From: an uncultured Lachnospiraceae bacterium
Lineage (GTDB): Bacteria > Bacillota > Clostridia > Lachnospirales > Lachnospiraceae
Reading direction: 5' to 3'
Length of the DNA stretch: 64,000 nt
Assembly (NCBI GenBank): GCA_948473115.1
Contig: CAOKWI010000005.1
Location: forward strand, 34,574-98,573
The notes under the pieces are model-generated. The model searched no databases and was not told the origin of the DNA. It saw only the letters and a program-made list of their open reading frames with translations. Positions 27,268 to 36,886 of this stretch are shown piece after piece. Each line of letters starts with the position of its first letter. Positions within the stretch are counted from its first letter, which is position 1. The translations under genes were made by a program, and so were the position numbers.

Positions 27268-28452
27268 ATGAAGAAATTCAAAAAATTTGCCTGTGTGGCA
27301 ATGGCTTCGGCCATGGTATTTGCCATGGCAGGCTGCGGCTCTGATGGAAGCGGCAATGGCAATGGAAGCGGCAGCGCAGACGCGACTTCTTTCAAAATCG
27401 GTGGTACAGGCCCTTTGACCGGCGGCGCGGCAGCCTACGGACAGGCCGTTCAGAATGCGGCACAGCTGGCTGTGGATGAAATCAATGCCAACGGCGGCGT
27501 AAACGGATATACGCTGGAGCTGAACTATCAGGATGACGAGCATAATGCGGAGAAGGCGGTCAATGCGTACAATACCCTGAAGGACTGGGGTGTACAAATC
27601 GTTCTGGGCAGCGTTACCTCCGCACCCTGCATCGCCGTGGGGGACAAGACAAAGGACGACAATATCTTCCAGCTGACCCCTTCAGGTACGGCTGTGGATT
27701 GTACAAAGTTTGACAATGCTTTCCGCGTATGCTTCTCCGATCCCGCCCAGGGAACGGTTTCCGCACAGTACATCGGAGAAAATAACCTTGCCACCAAGGT
27801 AGCAATCATTTATGACAGTTCGGATCCCTATTCTTCCGGTATTTACGAGAATTTTGCCAAGGAAGCGGAAAATTATTCCTTTGAGATCGTGAGTGCGGAA
27901 GCCTTTACGGAGGACAGCAAGACTGACTTCTCCGTTCAGCTGCAGAAGACAAAAGATTCCGGGGCTGATATGGTATTCCTTCCGATCTATTACAGCGAGG
28001 CTGCCCTGATCCTTACCCAGGCAAACGGCATGGGCTTTTCGACCACATTCTTCGGTGTGGACGGCATGGACGGCATCCTGAGCGGCGTGGATAACTTTGA
28101 TGCGTCCCTTGCGGAAGGCGTAATGTTCCTGACACCTTTTGCATCCACGTCCACGGAGACAAATATTGTCAACTTTGTGAGCGCTTACGAAGAAAAGTTT
28201 GGTGAGACTCCCAACCAGTTTGCAGCGGACGCTTACGATGGAGTGTATATCATCAAAGAACTTATTGAAAAGAGCGGTGTAAAACCCACCGATGATGTAT
28301 CAACAATCTGCAACGGGCTCAAGGAAGCCATCTCCAACGGTTATTCCTTTGATGGACTGACCGGTAAAGGTATCACCTGGTCCGCGGACGGAGAGCCCAA
28401 CAAGGCTCCCAGTGTCGTGATCATCAAGGACGGCGTTTACCAGCAGTTATAA
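27268..28452 (+). CDS. livJ: branched-chain amino acid ABC transporter substrate-binding lipoprotein
   Basis: Lipobox AMAGCGS; IGGTGPLTGGAAAYGQAVQNAAQLAVDEINANGGVNGY. Confidence 0.95.
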   Translation: MKKFKKFACVAMASAMVFAMAGCGSDGSGNGNGSGSADATSFKIGGTGPLTGGAAAYGQAVQNAAQLAVDEINANGGVNGYTLELNYQDDEHNAEKAVNAYNTLKDWGVQIVLGSVTSAPCIAVGDKTKDDNIFQLTPSGTAVDCTKFDNAFRVCFSDPAQGTVSAQYIGENNLATKVAIIYDSSDPYSSGIYENFAKEAENYSFEIVSAEAFTEDSKTDFSVQLQKTKDSGADMVFLPIYYSEAALILTQANGMGFSTTFFGVDGMDGILSGVDNFDASLAEGVMFLTPFASTSTETNIVNFVSAYEEKFGETPNQFAADAYDGVYIIKELIEKSGVKPTDDVSTICNGLKEAISNGYSFDGLTGKGITWSADGEPNKAPSVVIIKDGVYQQL

Positions 28453-28476
28453 TCCGCAAGAGTCAAAGAAGAGCCA

Positions 28477-28513
28477 AAGGGGGCTGCTCCTTTCAGTGGG
28501 CAGCTCCTTTTAC
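28477..28513 (+). terminator. terminator/attenuator after livJ
   Basis: aaagggggctgctcc...gggcagctccttttacctt. Confidence 0.65.
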
Positions 28514-28611
28514 CTTATAAGAAACTATGCGAAACTATGGATTCTTAAGGCTGTTTCTGCTATACTTGATTCAATGGACATTTAGGTATCAACAAACACA
28601 CGTTATATACT

Positions 28612-28773
28612 AGTACTGCATTGCGCAATTAACAGTGAATTCAGCACCGCCTATTTGCGCCAGTGCTTCGTTGTCATCAGTCAGCGATGGATCCACATCG
28701 CTTCCTTCTTCCGCCTTGCGCTGACACAAATATCCGGCACTGAAATTCACTGCTATATGCGCAATGCAGTACT
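28612..28773. repeat. palindromic intergenic element, family A copy 2
   Basis: agtactgcattgcgcaattaacagtgaattcag... / ...ctgaaattcactgctatatgcgcaatgcagtact; inner agcgatg-gatcca-catcgct; core cgttgtcatcagtc, cttccttcttccgccttg. Confidence 0.9.
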
Positions 28774-28804
28774 CGTGAGTTGAAATGACAGATGGAGGGG
28801 TTTC

Positions 28805-29689
28805 ATGAGTTTTGTACAATATTTAATCAGCGGGCTGAGTCTGGGAAGCGTATACGCCCTGATTGCACTGGGGTATACCATGGTTTATGGTATTGCCAAA
28901 ATGTTGAACTTTGCCCACGGGGATGTCATCATGATAGGCGCGTTTACCACATACACAGTCTGCAGTACCATGGGTCTGCCTACGGCGGCAGGAGTGCTTG
29001 CAGCAGTGGTTCTCTGTACGCTGCTTGGTGTCTGCATAGAGAAAGTGGCATATAAACCTCTGAGAAAGGCCGCATCTCCCCTGGCAGTCCTGATCACGGC
29101 AATCGGAGTCAGTTATCTGCTGCAGAACATTGCCCTGCTGATTTTTGGAACCAATACCAAGGCATTTGCCTCCGTTGTGTCTCTGGATGCCATTAAGCTT
29201 GCAGATGGACAGATCACCTTTACGGGAGAAACCATAGTGACCATTATCGCTTGTATTGTCATTATGGCTGGTTTGATGCTCTTTATCAAAAAGACCAAGG
29301 CAGGTCAGGCCATGCTGGCTGTGTCCGAAGACAAGGGAGCAGCACAGCTTATGGGGATCAATGTGAACGGAACAATTGCGCTGACTTTCGCAATCGGCTC
29401 GGCGCTGGCTGCCATTGCAGGGGTGCTGCTTTGCTCGTCCTATCCTTCCCTGAATCCCTATACCGGTTCCATGCCGGGCATCAAGGCTTTCGTGGCGGCG
29501 GTTTTCGGAGGCATCGGTTCCATTCCGGGCGCTTTTATCGGCGGTATCCTTTTGGGAATTATCGAGATTTTTGCCAAGGCGTATATTTCATCCCAGATGG
29601 CGGATGCCATTGTATTTGCCATACTGATCGTGATTCTGCTGATCAGGCCCACGGGACTTTTCGGCCGGAACATTCAGGAGAAGGTATAA
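28805..29689 (+). CDS. livH: branched-chain amino acid ABC transporter permease LivH
   Basis: GLSLGSVYALIALGYTMVYGIAKMLNFAHGDVIMIGAF. Confidence 0.95.
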   Translation: MSFVQYLISGLSLGSVYALIALGYTMVYGIAKMLNFAHGDVIMIGAFTTYTVCSTMGLPTAAGVLAAVVLCTLLGVCIEKVAYKPLRKAASPLAVLITAIGVSYLLQNIALLIFGTNTKAFASVVSLDAIKLADGQITFTGETIVTIIACIVIMAGLMLFIKKTKAGQAMLAVSEDKGAAQLMGINVNGTIALTFAIGSALAAIAGVLLCSSYPSLNPYTGSMPGIKAFVAAVFGGIGSIPGAFIGGILLGIIEIFAKAYISSQMADAIVFAILIVILLIRPTGLFGRNIQEKV

Positions 29690-29761
29690 GACCGTTCTGG
29701 AAACAGATACACGCGAAAGAACGTAGAAGCAGCGTTCTTCCCATAAAGAATTGGAGTTAAT

Positions 29762-30847
29762 ATGAGAATGATGGCCGCAAAAATCAAATCAAATAGAATA
29801 TTGAGAAGTAACCTGATCACCTTTGGCATGGTGATTGGCGTGTATATTATTGTCCAGATATTGGTGGCTGCAGGCGCTGTGTCCAGCCTGGTCAGGGGGC
29901 TTCTGGTTCCTCTCTGCACCTATGCGATTCTGGCGGTATCCCTGAACCTGACAGTGGGAATCCTGGGGGAACTCAGTCTGGGGCACGCCGGATTCATGTG
30001 CATCGGGGCATTCAGCAGCGCGTTCTTTTCCAAGTGCATGCAGGATGTGATCCCCATAGCCGGGATACGTTTCACCATTGCCATATTGATCGGGGCGTTG
30101 ACCGCAGGAGTGTTCGGCCTTCTGATCGGGATTCCCGTCCTCAGGCTGAAGGGGGATTACCTTGCCATAGTGACGCTTGCCTTCGGTGAAATTGCAAAAA
30201 ATATAATCAACATGCTGTACGTCGGAATCGACGAATCCGGAATCCATTTTTCTACCCGCAATTCCCTGGAACTGAATCTTTCGGAAAACGGTGTGGTGAT
30301 CATCCAGGGGGCGCAGGGAATCACGGGGACCCCCAATGATTCCAGCTTCACTGTGGGGATATTGCTTCTCCTGATTACCCTGGTGGTGATACTGAATCTG
30401 ATCCACTCAAGGGACGGACGCGCCATTATGGCGATCCGTGACAATACCATTGCGGCGGAGTCCGTGGGAATCAATATCACAAAATATAAGCTGATGGCGT
30501 TCTCCATCTCGGCTTCCTTTGCCGGCGTTGCTGGAGTGCTTTACGCCCACAATCTTTCCTCTTTGAGTGCAACGTCCAAAAACTTCGGCTACAATATGTC
30601 CATTATGATCCTGGTATTTGTGGTGCTGGGCGGCATTGGAAATATCAGGGGATCCATCATTGCCGCGGTAGTGCTTACATTGCTGCCGGAATTGCTGCGG
30701 GGTCTGAACGATTACCGCATGTTGATCTATGCAGTGGTGTTGATTGCCATGATGCTGTTCAACTGGGCTCCTTCCTGTATCCGGTGGAGAGAGAAGATTG
30801 TGTATAAGCTGAAATCCGGAAAAAAACACGCAAAGGGGGCTGAATAG
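29762..30847 (+). CDS. livM: branched-chain amino acid ABC transporter permease LivM
   Basis: LNLTVGILGELSLGHAGFMCIGAF. Confidence 0.95.
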   Translation: MRMMAAKIKSNRILRSNLITFGMVIGVYIIVQILVAAGAVSSLVRGLLVPLCTYAILAVSLNLTVGILGELSLGHAGFMCIGAFSSAFFSKCMQDVIPIAGIRFTIAILIGALTAGVFGLLIGIPVLRLKGDYLAIVTLAFGEIAKNIINMLYVGIDESGIHFSTRNSLELNLSENGVVIIQGAQGITGTPNDSSFTVGILLLLITLVVILNLIHSRDGRAIMAIRDNTIAAESVGINITKYKLMAFSISASFAGVAGVLYAHNLSSLSATSKNFGYNMSIMILVFVVLGGIGNIRGSIIAAVVLTLLPELLRGLNDYRMLIYAVVLIAMMLFNWAPSCIRWREKIVYKLKSGKKHAKGAE

Positions 30848-30849
30848 GA

Positions 30850-31608
30850 ATGGCAATGTTAGAGATACGGAATCTGAGCATTTCCTTCGGCGGGCTCCGG
30901 GCTGTGGACGACTTTAATGTCGAGGTAAGGAAAGGCTGCCTGTATGGCCTGATCGGTCCAAACGGCGCAGGAAAGACGACAGTGTTTAATCTGCTGACGG
31001 GCGTGTATAAGCCCAATGAGGGAATTATTACGCTGGACGGCCAGGATATCACAGGGAAAAGAACCATTGACATCAATCATGCCGGCATAGCACGGACCTT
31101 CCAGAATATCAGGCTTTTTAAAGATCTGTCCGTGGCGGATAATGTGAAAGTAGGACTGCATAACCACATGCATTACAACACTTTGGAGGGCATTTTGCGG
31201 CTGCCCAGATACCGTGCGGTGGAAAAGCAGCTGCAGGAGCAGGCACTGGAGCTGTTGAAGGTATTTGAGCTGGAAGCGGAGGCGGATGTCCTTGCCGCGA
31301 ATCTTCCCTATGGCAAACAGCGCAAGCTGGAAATCGCAAGGGCGCTGGCAACGAAACCAAAGCTGCTTCTGCTGGATGAGCCGGCGGCGGGAATGAATCC
31401 CAATGAGACGCTGGAGCTGATGAATACCATCAAGTTTGTGCAGGATCATTTTGATATGACAATTATTTTGATCGAGCATGATATGAGGCTGGTCAGCGGG
31501 ATCTGTGAGGAACTCACGGTGTTGAATTTCGGCCGTGTCCTCTGTCAGGGTGCCACCAATGATGTGTTGAAGGATCCGGAAGTGATCAAGGCATATTTAG
31601 GCGAGTAG
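30850..31608 (+). CDS. livG: ABC transporter ATP-binding protein LivG
   Basis: GPNGAGKTTVFNLLTG, LPYGKQRKLEIARALATKPKLLLLDEPAAGMNP. Confidence 0.96.
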   Translation: MAMLEIRNLSISFGGLRAVDDFNVEVRKGCLYGLIGPNGAGKTTVFNLLTGVYKPNEGIITLDGQDITGKRTIDINHAGIARTFQNIRLFKDLSVADNVKVGLHNHMHYNTLEGILRLPRYRAVEKQLQEQALELLKVFELEAEADVLAANLPYGKQRKLEIARALATKPKLLLLDEPAAGMNPNETLELMNTIKFVQDHFDMTIILIEHDMRLVSGICEELTVLNFGRVLCQGATNDVLKDPEVIKAYLGE

Positions 31609-31625
31609 TGTGAAAGGTATATACT

Positions 31626-32336
31626 ATGATGTTAGAGGTTAAGGATTTACAGGTGTTTTATGGCATGATACAGGCGATCAAGGGTGTTTCCTTTCATGTG
31701 GATGAAGGAGAGGTGGTTGCCCTCATCGGCGCTAACGGAGCCGGAAAGACGACAATCCTTCACACGATATCCGGCCTGCTTCCTCCCAAGGAGGGAAGTG
31801 TCATTTTTGAGGGAACGGATATCACCAAAGTTCCCAGCCACAGGATCGTTTCCATGGGAATGGCTCATGTCCCCGAAGGAAGACGTGTTTTTGCACAGCT
31901 CTCCGTCCTGCAGAACCTGAAGATGGGTGCATATACCAGAAAGGATAAAAATGAGATCCAGCAGACACTGCGGACGGTGTTTGACCGTTTCCCCAGGCTG
32001 GAGGAGCGCCAGAACCAGATGGCAGGAACCTTAAGCGGAGGCGAACAGCAGATGCTTGCCATGGGAAGAGCGCTGATGTCCCACCCCAGGATCATATTGA
32101 TGGATGAGCCTTCCATGGGGCTTTCCCCTATTTTTGTAAATGAAATCTTCGATATCATCCAGGAAGTCAGCAAAAGCGGAACTACCGTTCTCCTGGTTGA
32201 ACAGAATGCAAAAAAGGCTTTATCCATTGCGGACAGGGCATACGTGCTGGAGACAGGCAGGATTGTCCTGGAGGGCAGCGCCGGAGATCTGCTGAATAAT
32301 GATTCGGTAAAGAAGGCTTATTTGGGCGAGGGATGA
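31626..32336 (+). CDS. livF: ABC transporter ATP-binding protein LivF
   Basis: GANGAGKTTILHTISG, LSGGEQQMLAMGRALM, LMDEPSMGLSP. Confidence 0.96.
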   Translation: MMLEVKDLQVFYGMIQAIKGVSFHVDEGEVVALIGANGAGKTTILHTISGLLPPKEGSVIFEGTDITKVPSHRIVSMGMAHVPEGRRVFAQLSVLQNLKMGAYTRKDKNEIQQTLRTVFDRFPRLEERQNQMAGTLSGGEQQMLAMGRALMSHPRIILMDEPSMGLSPIFVNEIFDIIQEVSKSGTTVLLVEQNAKKALSIADRAYVLETGRIVLEGSAGDLLNNDSVKKAYLGEG

Positions 32337-32359
32337 CGCAGGACAGGACGGTTCACATT

Positions 32360-32568
32360 AAGGAAGCTGAAAGAAATAACCTGATAAATTTTACGGTGGA
32401 TGAATTGGCAGAGGCGAGACGGAAGAGGGAAGCGTAGTGTGCTACGCTGACCAATGGTGCTGTGTGCCAGTGGCACACGTCCAGCACGAACCGAAGCGGA
32501 GCGGAGACCAACGAAGCATATGCCGATTCAGACAAGTAAAATAGCAGGTTATTTCTTGAAGATTCCTA
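32360..32568. repeat. palindromic intergenic element, family A copy 3 (long form, core on minus strand)
   Basis: aggaagctgaaagaaataacctgataaattttac / gtaaaatagcaggttatttcttgaagattcct; near-identical to 52415-52622. Confidence 0.93.
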
Positions 32569-32642
32569 AGGAACTGGTAAGAAACAACTTCATGTTTTGA
32601 TGTAGGATGAGGTTGAAAGGTTTATTTCCCAACAGTTCTTAA
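32567..32642. repeat. inverted repeat abutting family A copy 3
   Basis: aaggaactggtaagaaa... / ...tttcccaacagttctta with inner caacttcat/atgaggttg. Confidence 0.6.
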
Positions 32643-32670
32643 GGCTCAGTGACGGGAAGGAGAGATTACT

Positions 32671-33291
32671 ATGGAAAAGGTTGTGATCACCATTGCACGG
32701 CAGTATGGCAGCGGCGGGCGTACCATTGGTGAAATGCTGTCTCAAAGGCTGAATATCCATTATTATGACAAGGAACTGATGAAACTGGCAAGCGAAGACA
32801 GCGGGATCAATGAGGCACTGTTTGCCAATGCGGATGAAAAGGTAAAAAGCACCCGCCTGTTTCACATTGCCAGAAGTGTATACGGCGGGGAACTGATCCC
32901 TCCGGAGAGCGATAACTTTACTTCTACGGACAATCTCTTTAATTATCAGGCCAAGATCATTCGTCAGCTTGCGGAAGAGGAGTCCTGTGTCATCATTGGC
33001 CGTTGTGCGGACTATGTGCTCAAGGATTATGACAATGTCCTCAGCGTATTTATCCATGCGCCGAAGGACTTCTGTCTCGAACAGGCCGCAAAGAAGCACA
33101 GCATGAGCCGGAAAGAGCTGGAGAAGTTTATCCAGAAGACCGATAAACACAGGTCGGATTACTATACCTACCATACGGGAAGAAGCTGGTTTGATGCCAG
33201 AAATTATGACCTTTGCCTGGACAGCTCCAAACTGGGATTTGACAGGTGTGTGGATGAGATTATCTCCTATATGAAAGTACGGTTCCAGTGA
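32671..33291 (+). CDS. cytidylate kinase-like family protein (paralogue 2)
   Basis: ITIARQYGSGGRTIGEMLSQRLNIHYYDKELM, CVIIGRCADYVL. Confidence 0.9.
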   Translation: MEKVVITIARQYGSGGRTIGEMLSQRLNIHYYDKELMKLASEDSGINEALFANADEKVKSTRLFHIARSVYGGELIPPESDNFTSTDNLFNYQAKIIRQLAEEESCVIIGRCADYVLKDYDNVLSVFIHAPKDFCLEQAAKKHSMSRKELEKFIQKTDKHRSDYYTYHTGRSWFDARNYDLCLDSSKLGFDRCVDEIISYMKVRFQ

Positions 33292-33362
33292 TGGAAAGGT
33301 TTCAGCGTTGAGTAAGCGTTGCTTACATTCCAGATGATGAAACGGTTCAGATGAACGGTTTT

Positions 33363-33405
33363 ACCAGTCGCCCCGCCAGTAGAACAGGTGGGGCGACTGT
33401 TTTCT
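33363..33405. terminator. rho-independent terminator
   Basis: cagtcgccccgcc-agtagaaca-ggtggggcgactg-ttttct. Confidence 0.85.
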
Positions 33406-33418
33406 GTAAATATCGGTA

Positions 33419-34036
33419 TCAACGATAAAATCGGAATACGCCAAACACTTTTCCGAGAATCTGGCAGTCGTTCACAATGATGGGATCCATGGTATCATTT
33501 TCCGGCTGCAGACGTATATGGCCGTTTTCCTTGTAAAATGTTTTTACCGTGGCGGAGTCATCGATCAGTGCAACCACGATATCACCGTTGGACGCTATGT
33601 TGCAGACATTTACAAAGACACGGTCTCCGTCAAATATACCGGCATTGACCATGGATTCCCCTCGGACATTTAAAATGAAAGATTCTCCTGAAGGAACCAG
33701 GTCTGCAGGAACAGGAAAGTATTCCTTCACATTTTCTTCTGCCAAAATGGGCTGTCCGGCAGCGACATTTCCAACGACAGGCAGACTTACCATCTCCGTG
33801 CGGACCATCTGAAAACTGTCATCACAGATCTCTATGGCACGGGGCTTGGTAGGATCGCGTCGGATATAACCGTTTTTCTCCAGCGTTTCCAAATGAGAGT
33901 GAACGGAAGAGGTAGACTTCAGGTTCACTGTTTCACAGATTTCCCGCACAGTGGGTGGATATCCCTTCTTCAATATCTCGTCCTTAATATAATTGAGAAT
34001 TTCCTGCTGCTTTGCTGAAATTTTTCCATAACTCAT
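33419..34036 (-). CDS. lexA: LexA repressor
   Basis: [61 protein letters not shown]; cleavage-site-like NVAAGQP; S/K peptidase motif. Confidence 0.97.
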   Translation of the reverse strand: MSYGKISAKQQEILNYIKDEILKKGYPPTVREICETVNLKSTSSVHSHLETLEKNGYIRRDPTKPRAIEICDDSFQMVRTEMVSLPVVGNVAAGQPILAEENVKEYFPVPADLVPSGESFILNVRGESMVNAGIFDGDRVFVNVCNIASNGDIVVALIDDSATVKTFYKENGHIRLQPENDTMDPIIVNDCQILGKVFGVFRFYR

Positions 34037-34189
34037 AGTATATCTACCTTAACCTTTCTAAATATTATATATTGCCCTGCAATTCACGTTGGATGGCCAC
34101 TCAGCCGCTGATTTTTCTACCATGGTCATTATATCACAGTTTTAAGGAAAAAGCAAACATATATTCCAAAAATATGTTCGATTTTTCTA

Positions 34190-34218
34190 TTGACAAACAA
34201 ATGTTCCTGTGATATAGT
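34190..34218 (+). promoter_or_regulatory. promoter of LysM gene (TTGACA-17-TATAGT)
   Basis: Read directly. Confidence 0.7.
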
Positions 34219-34231
34219 CCAATCATAGGAG

Positions 34232-34245
34232 CGAACGTGCGTTCC
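34232..34245. promoter_or_regulatory. putative LexA/SOS box CGAACGTGCGTTCC
   Basis: Matches the Firmicutes CGAAC-N4-GTTCG pattern with one mismatch, just downstream of the -10. Confidence 0.75.
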
Positions 34246-34273
34246 GAACATATGGGCTGAGAGGTTAAATGCT

Positions 34274-34681
34274 ATGGATATAAGGGCGATGAGAAGAAAC
34301 AGTATGACGGAGAATTATGGACGAGCCAGGGAACTGGGACGATGCAGAAGGGTGCAGAGTCTTAGAAGAGCGCGCCTGCGCAAATGCCTGACATGGAGTT
34401 TGACGCTGGCAGTCATTTTCTGCATGATCCTTGTCTGTACCATGCTATACGGTTCTATCAGGGTGCAGGCAAATACAGGATATAAATACTATACCTGTAT
34501 CACGGTGGAAGAGGGTGAGACCTTCTGGAGCATTGCGTCCCGATACAGGGATACTGCTTATTATGAAGATGTGGAAAGCTATATTGCAGAAGTGGAAAAT
34601 ATCAATCATCTGGACGCTTATGAAACACTGTTGGCAGGACAGCGTCTGATTATACCTTATTATTCTGCGGAATATCAATAG
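34274..34681 (+). CDS. small membrane-anchored LysM-domain protein (YneA-like candidate)
   Basis: One TM then YTCITVEEGETFWSIASRYRD...LLAGQRLIIPY; divergent from lexA. Confidence 0.8.
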   Translation: MDIRAMRRNSMTENYGRARELGRCRRVQSLRRARLRKCLTWSLTLAVIFCMILVCTMLYGSIRVQANTGYKYYTCITVEEGETFWSIASRYRDTAYYEDVESYIAEVENINHLDAYETLLAGQRLIIPYYSAEYQ

Positions 34682-34690
34682 GGTACACTG

Positions 34691-35749
34691 CTATTTTTCC
34701 CTTAAGTGTACCATTGTGGCCGCTTTCCTGCGGCGTTCATCTGCCTGGGCCGCATAATGCTTCCGGGTTGTATTGACGTCCTTGTGACCAAGTACGTCCG
34801 CCACCAGGTAAATGTCCCCAGACTCCTGGTATAGGGTAGTGCCGTAGGTACTTCTGAGTTTGTGGGGGGTGATTTTTTTTAAAGTAGTCACCCTGGAAGA
34901 ATATTTCTTTACCAGGTTTTCTACGGAGCGTACGGCCATCCTGCGGTTCTGCAATGACAGAAACAGCGCATTTTCATGCCCTTCGGCGGGAATCATGTGG
35001 TTTCTTTCCTCAAGGTAATCCAACAGTGCGGTTTCCACCTCAGCGCCAAAATAGATGACTGCCTCATAGCCTCCCTTGCGCCGGATCTTGATTCCGTTTA
35101 CCTCAAAATTGACATCGGAAATGTCCAGTCCCACACATTCGGAAACACGGATCCCGGTGCCCAGGAGCAGTGTCAGGAGCGCCACATCGCGCAGTTTTGT
35201 CTTTTTATGGTATTCCAGTTCCTTTTTAGTCAGTTTTGTCCCGTCTTCCACCTGGTCTAACAAAATTGCAACCTCATTCGGCTCCAGACGGATGATTTCT
35301 TTCTCATGCAGCTTGGGAAGAGGAACCAGCGCCGCAGGATTGGTACTTATCATTTCGTTCTGGAAGTAATAATTATAGAAGCTGCGCAGAGCGGCAAGTT
35401 TTCTTGCTTTGCCCCGCTCCTCATTGGAGATATCCTTTCCGTCCTTCTGGTACAGCGACATGTACTGCAGATATTCCTCGATATCCACCCGCTTGATCTC
35501 ATCCAAAATGGAAAGGGGGAATTCAATGATCTCCATTTTCTTGCATATGGCATTGTTTTCATGCAGATATTCAAAGAACAGACGGATATCGTAAGCATAG
35601 GCAAGCCTGGTCCGCGAGGATGTATATTCTTCTATGCCTCGGAAAAATGCCTTGCAGAAGGCAGGAAGCGTCTCCAAAACGGTTCGCATTTTTAAAATGT
35701 TCTGCTTATTTTGTTCATCATGGTAATTATTTGGTTTCATTACTGCCAA
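34691..35749 (-). CDS. XerC/D-type tyrosine recombinase
   Basis: GTGIRVSECVGLDISDV, HKLRSTYGTTLYQ, LGHKDVNTTRKHY catalytic motifs. Confidence 0.92.
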   Translation of the reverse strand: MAVMKPNNYHDEQNKQNILKMRTVLETLPAFCKAFFRGIEEYTSSRTRLAYAYDIRLFFEYLHENNAICKKMEIIEFPLSILDEIKRVDIEEYLQYMSLYQKDGKDISNEERGKARKLAALRSFYNYYFQNEMISTNPAALVPLPKLHEKEIIRLEPNEVAILLDQVEDGTKLTKKELEYHKKTKLRDVALLTLLLGTGIRVSECVGLDISDVNFEVNGIKIRRKGGYEAVIYFGAEVETALLDYLEERNHMIPAEGHENALFLSLQNRRMAVRSVENLVKKYSSRVTTLKKITPHKLRSTYGTTLYQESGDIYLVADVLGHKDVNTTRKHYAAQADERRRKAATMVHLREK

Positions 35750-36467
35750 GGTACTCCACCCAGCCTTTCATATTTCCGGTTCTGACAGCAGTAAACATGC
35801 GCTCCTTCACACCGGGATTTTCAAGATTTAACTGCCGCAGCAGCTTTTTCACGTATTCCCGCTTCGTATGCCCGTCCGCGGGACAGGGACTTTTCACTAC
35901 AGGAACATCATATTTATTTACAAAGCCGATCACATCCGCTTCATTCATGTACATGAGTGGGCGGATAACGGTAAGATCCATGCGGTCAAGATAAGTGACG
36001 GGGGCAAAGGTGTGAAAACGCCCCTCGTAGATCAGGGACATCAGCATGGTCTCCACCACGTCATCCTTATGATGCGCATAGGCAACCTTATTACAGCCTG
36101 CCTCTTTGATTGCCTGGTTCAATGCGCCTTTCCGCATTTTGGCGCAGAGGGAACAGGGATTTTCCTCCCTGCGTTCCTCAAATATGATCCGGGCAATATC
36201 CGTCTTGACAATGGTATATTCCACTCCGAGCGTATTGCAAAGTTCCTGTATCCTGTCCAACTGCAGATTTTCGAATCCCAGATCCACCGTCACGGCATGG
36301 ATCTCGAAATGCTCCGGATAAAAGCGCCTCAGGTCGTTCATGGCATACAGGAGAGTGAGACTGTCTTTTCCGCCGGAGATCCCTATGGCGATCCTGTCCC
36401 CATTCTGAATCATATGGAAATCATCCACCGCCTTACGGACATGGCTTAATACCTGCTGTAATTTCAT
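35727..36467 (-). CDS. ttcA: TtcA/TilS-family tRNA thiolation protein
   Basis: IAIGISGGKDSLTLLYAM (PP-loop), CSLCAKMRKGAL, AYAHHKDDVVETMLM. Confidence 0.88.
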   Translation of the reverse strand: MKLQQVLSHVRKAVDDFHMIQNGDRIAIGISGGKDSLTLLYAMNDLRRFYPEHFEIHAVTVDLGFENLQLDRIQELCNTLGVEYTIVKTDIARIIFEERREENPCSLCAKMRKGALNQAIKEAGCNKVAYAHHKDDVVETMLMSLIYEGRFHTFAPVTYLDRMDLTVIRPLMYMNEADVIGFVNKYDVPVVKSPCPADGHTKREYVKKLLRQLNLENPGVKERMFTAVRTGNMKGWVEYLGSNETK

Positions 36468-36681
36468 TTGTGTACCCCTTGTGTGCTCTGGAAAGCATAC
36501 CAATCTATACTCATAAGCGCATATATTTGCCGCTTTTTGCCTTATATTACTGAGACGTTCACTGTGCCGTGCATCTCTATTGTATTATAAACGATTTTTC
36601 AGGGAAATCAAAGAGTGCAAATTGATATTTTGATTTTTATATGGACATACTGTTATTGTTCACACGATTTTATAAGTCAAC

Positions 36682-36860
36682 AACCCCGCTGCAAGCAACG
36701 GGGTATCAAGCTAGCAACGCTGCAGAGCAGAAGGTGTCCCATGGACACCTTGGTATGGTGACCCTCGCGGCATTCGCCAAGTCAGCTTGCTGACTTTATG
36801 CCCGTGCAAGCAGCGGCACAAAGTCAGTTACACTGACTTGGCTCATTGCTCGCGGGAATC
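36682..36860. repeat. family B palindromic element copy 1 (conserved segment 36762-36858)
   Basis: ccctcgcggcattcgccaagtcag ... ctgacttggctcattgctcgcggga plus upstream hairpins ccccg..cgggg and aaggtgtcc-atggacacctt. Confidence 0.85.
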
Positions 36861-36886
36861 AAAAAAAGAAGAAGGAGAATTTGATT

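Noticed and set aside
32353-32535. Minus-strand ORF MSESAYASLVSAPLR... and its look-alike at 52413-52718
   Set aside because: They lie inside palindromic family A repeats; copy 2 of the family breaks the frame, so similarity is explained by the repeat, not by a protein gene.
34691-35749. Tyrosine recombinase considered as prophage or ICE integrase
   Set aside because: Neighbours are housekeeping genes (lexA, ttcA), no att-like duplications, no phage or conjugation genes; more consistent with a resident XerC/D-like recombinase.
36467-36680. Gap upstream of ttcA examined for tRNA or ncRNA
   Set aside because: No cloverleaf or recognisable conserved RNA motif seen.
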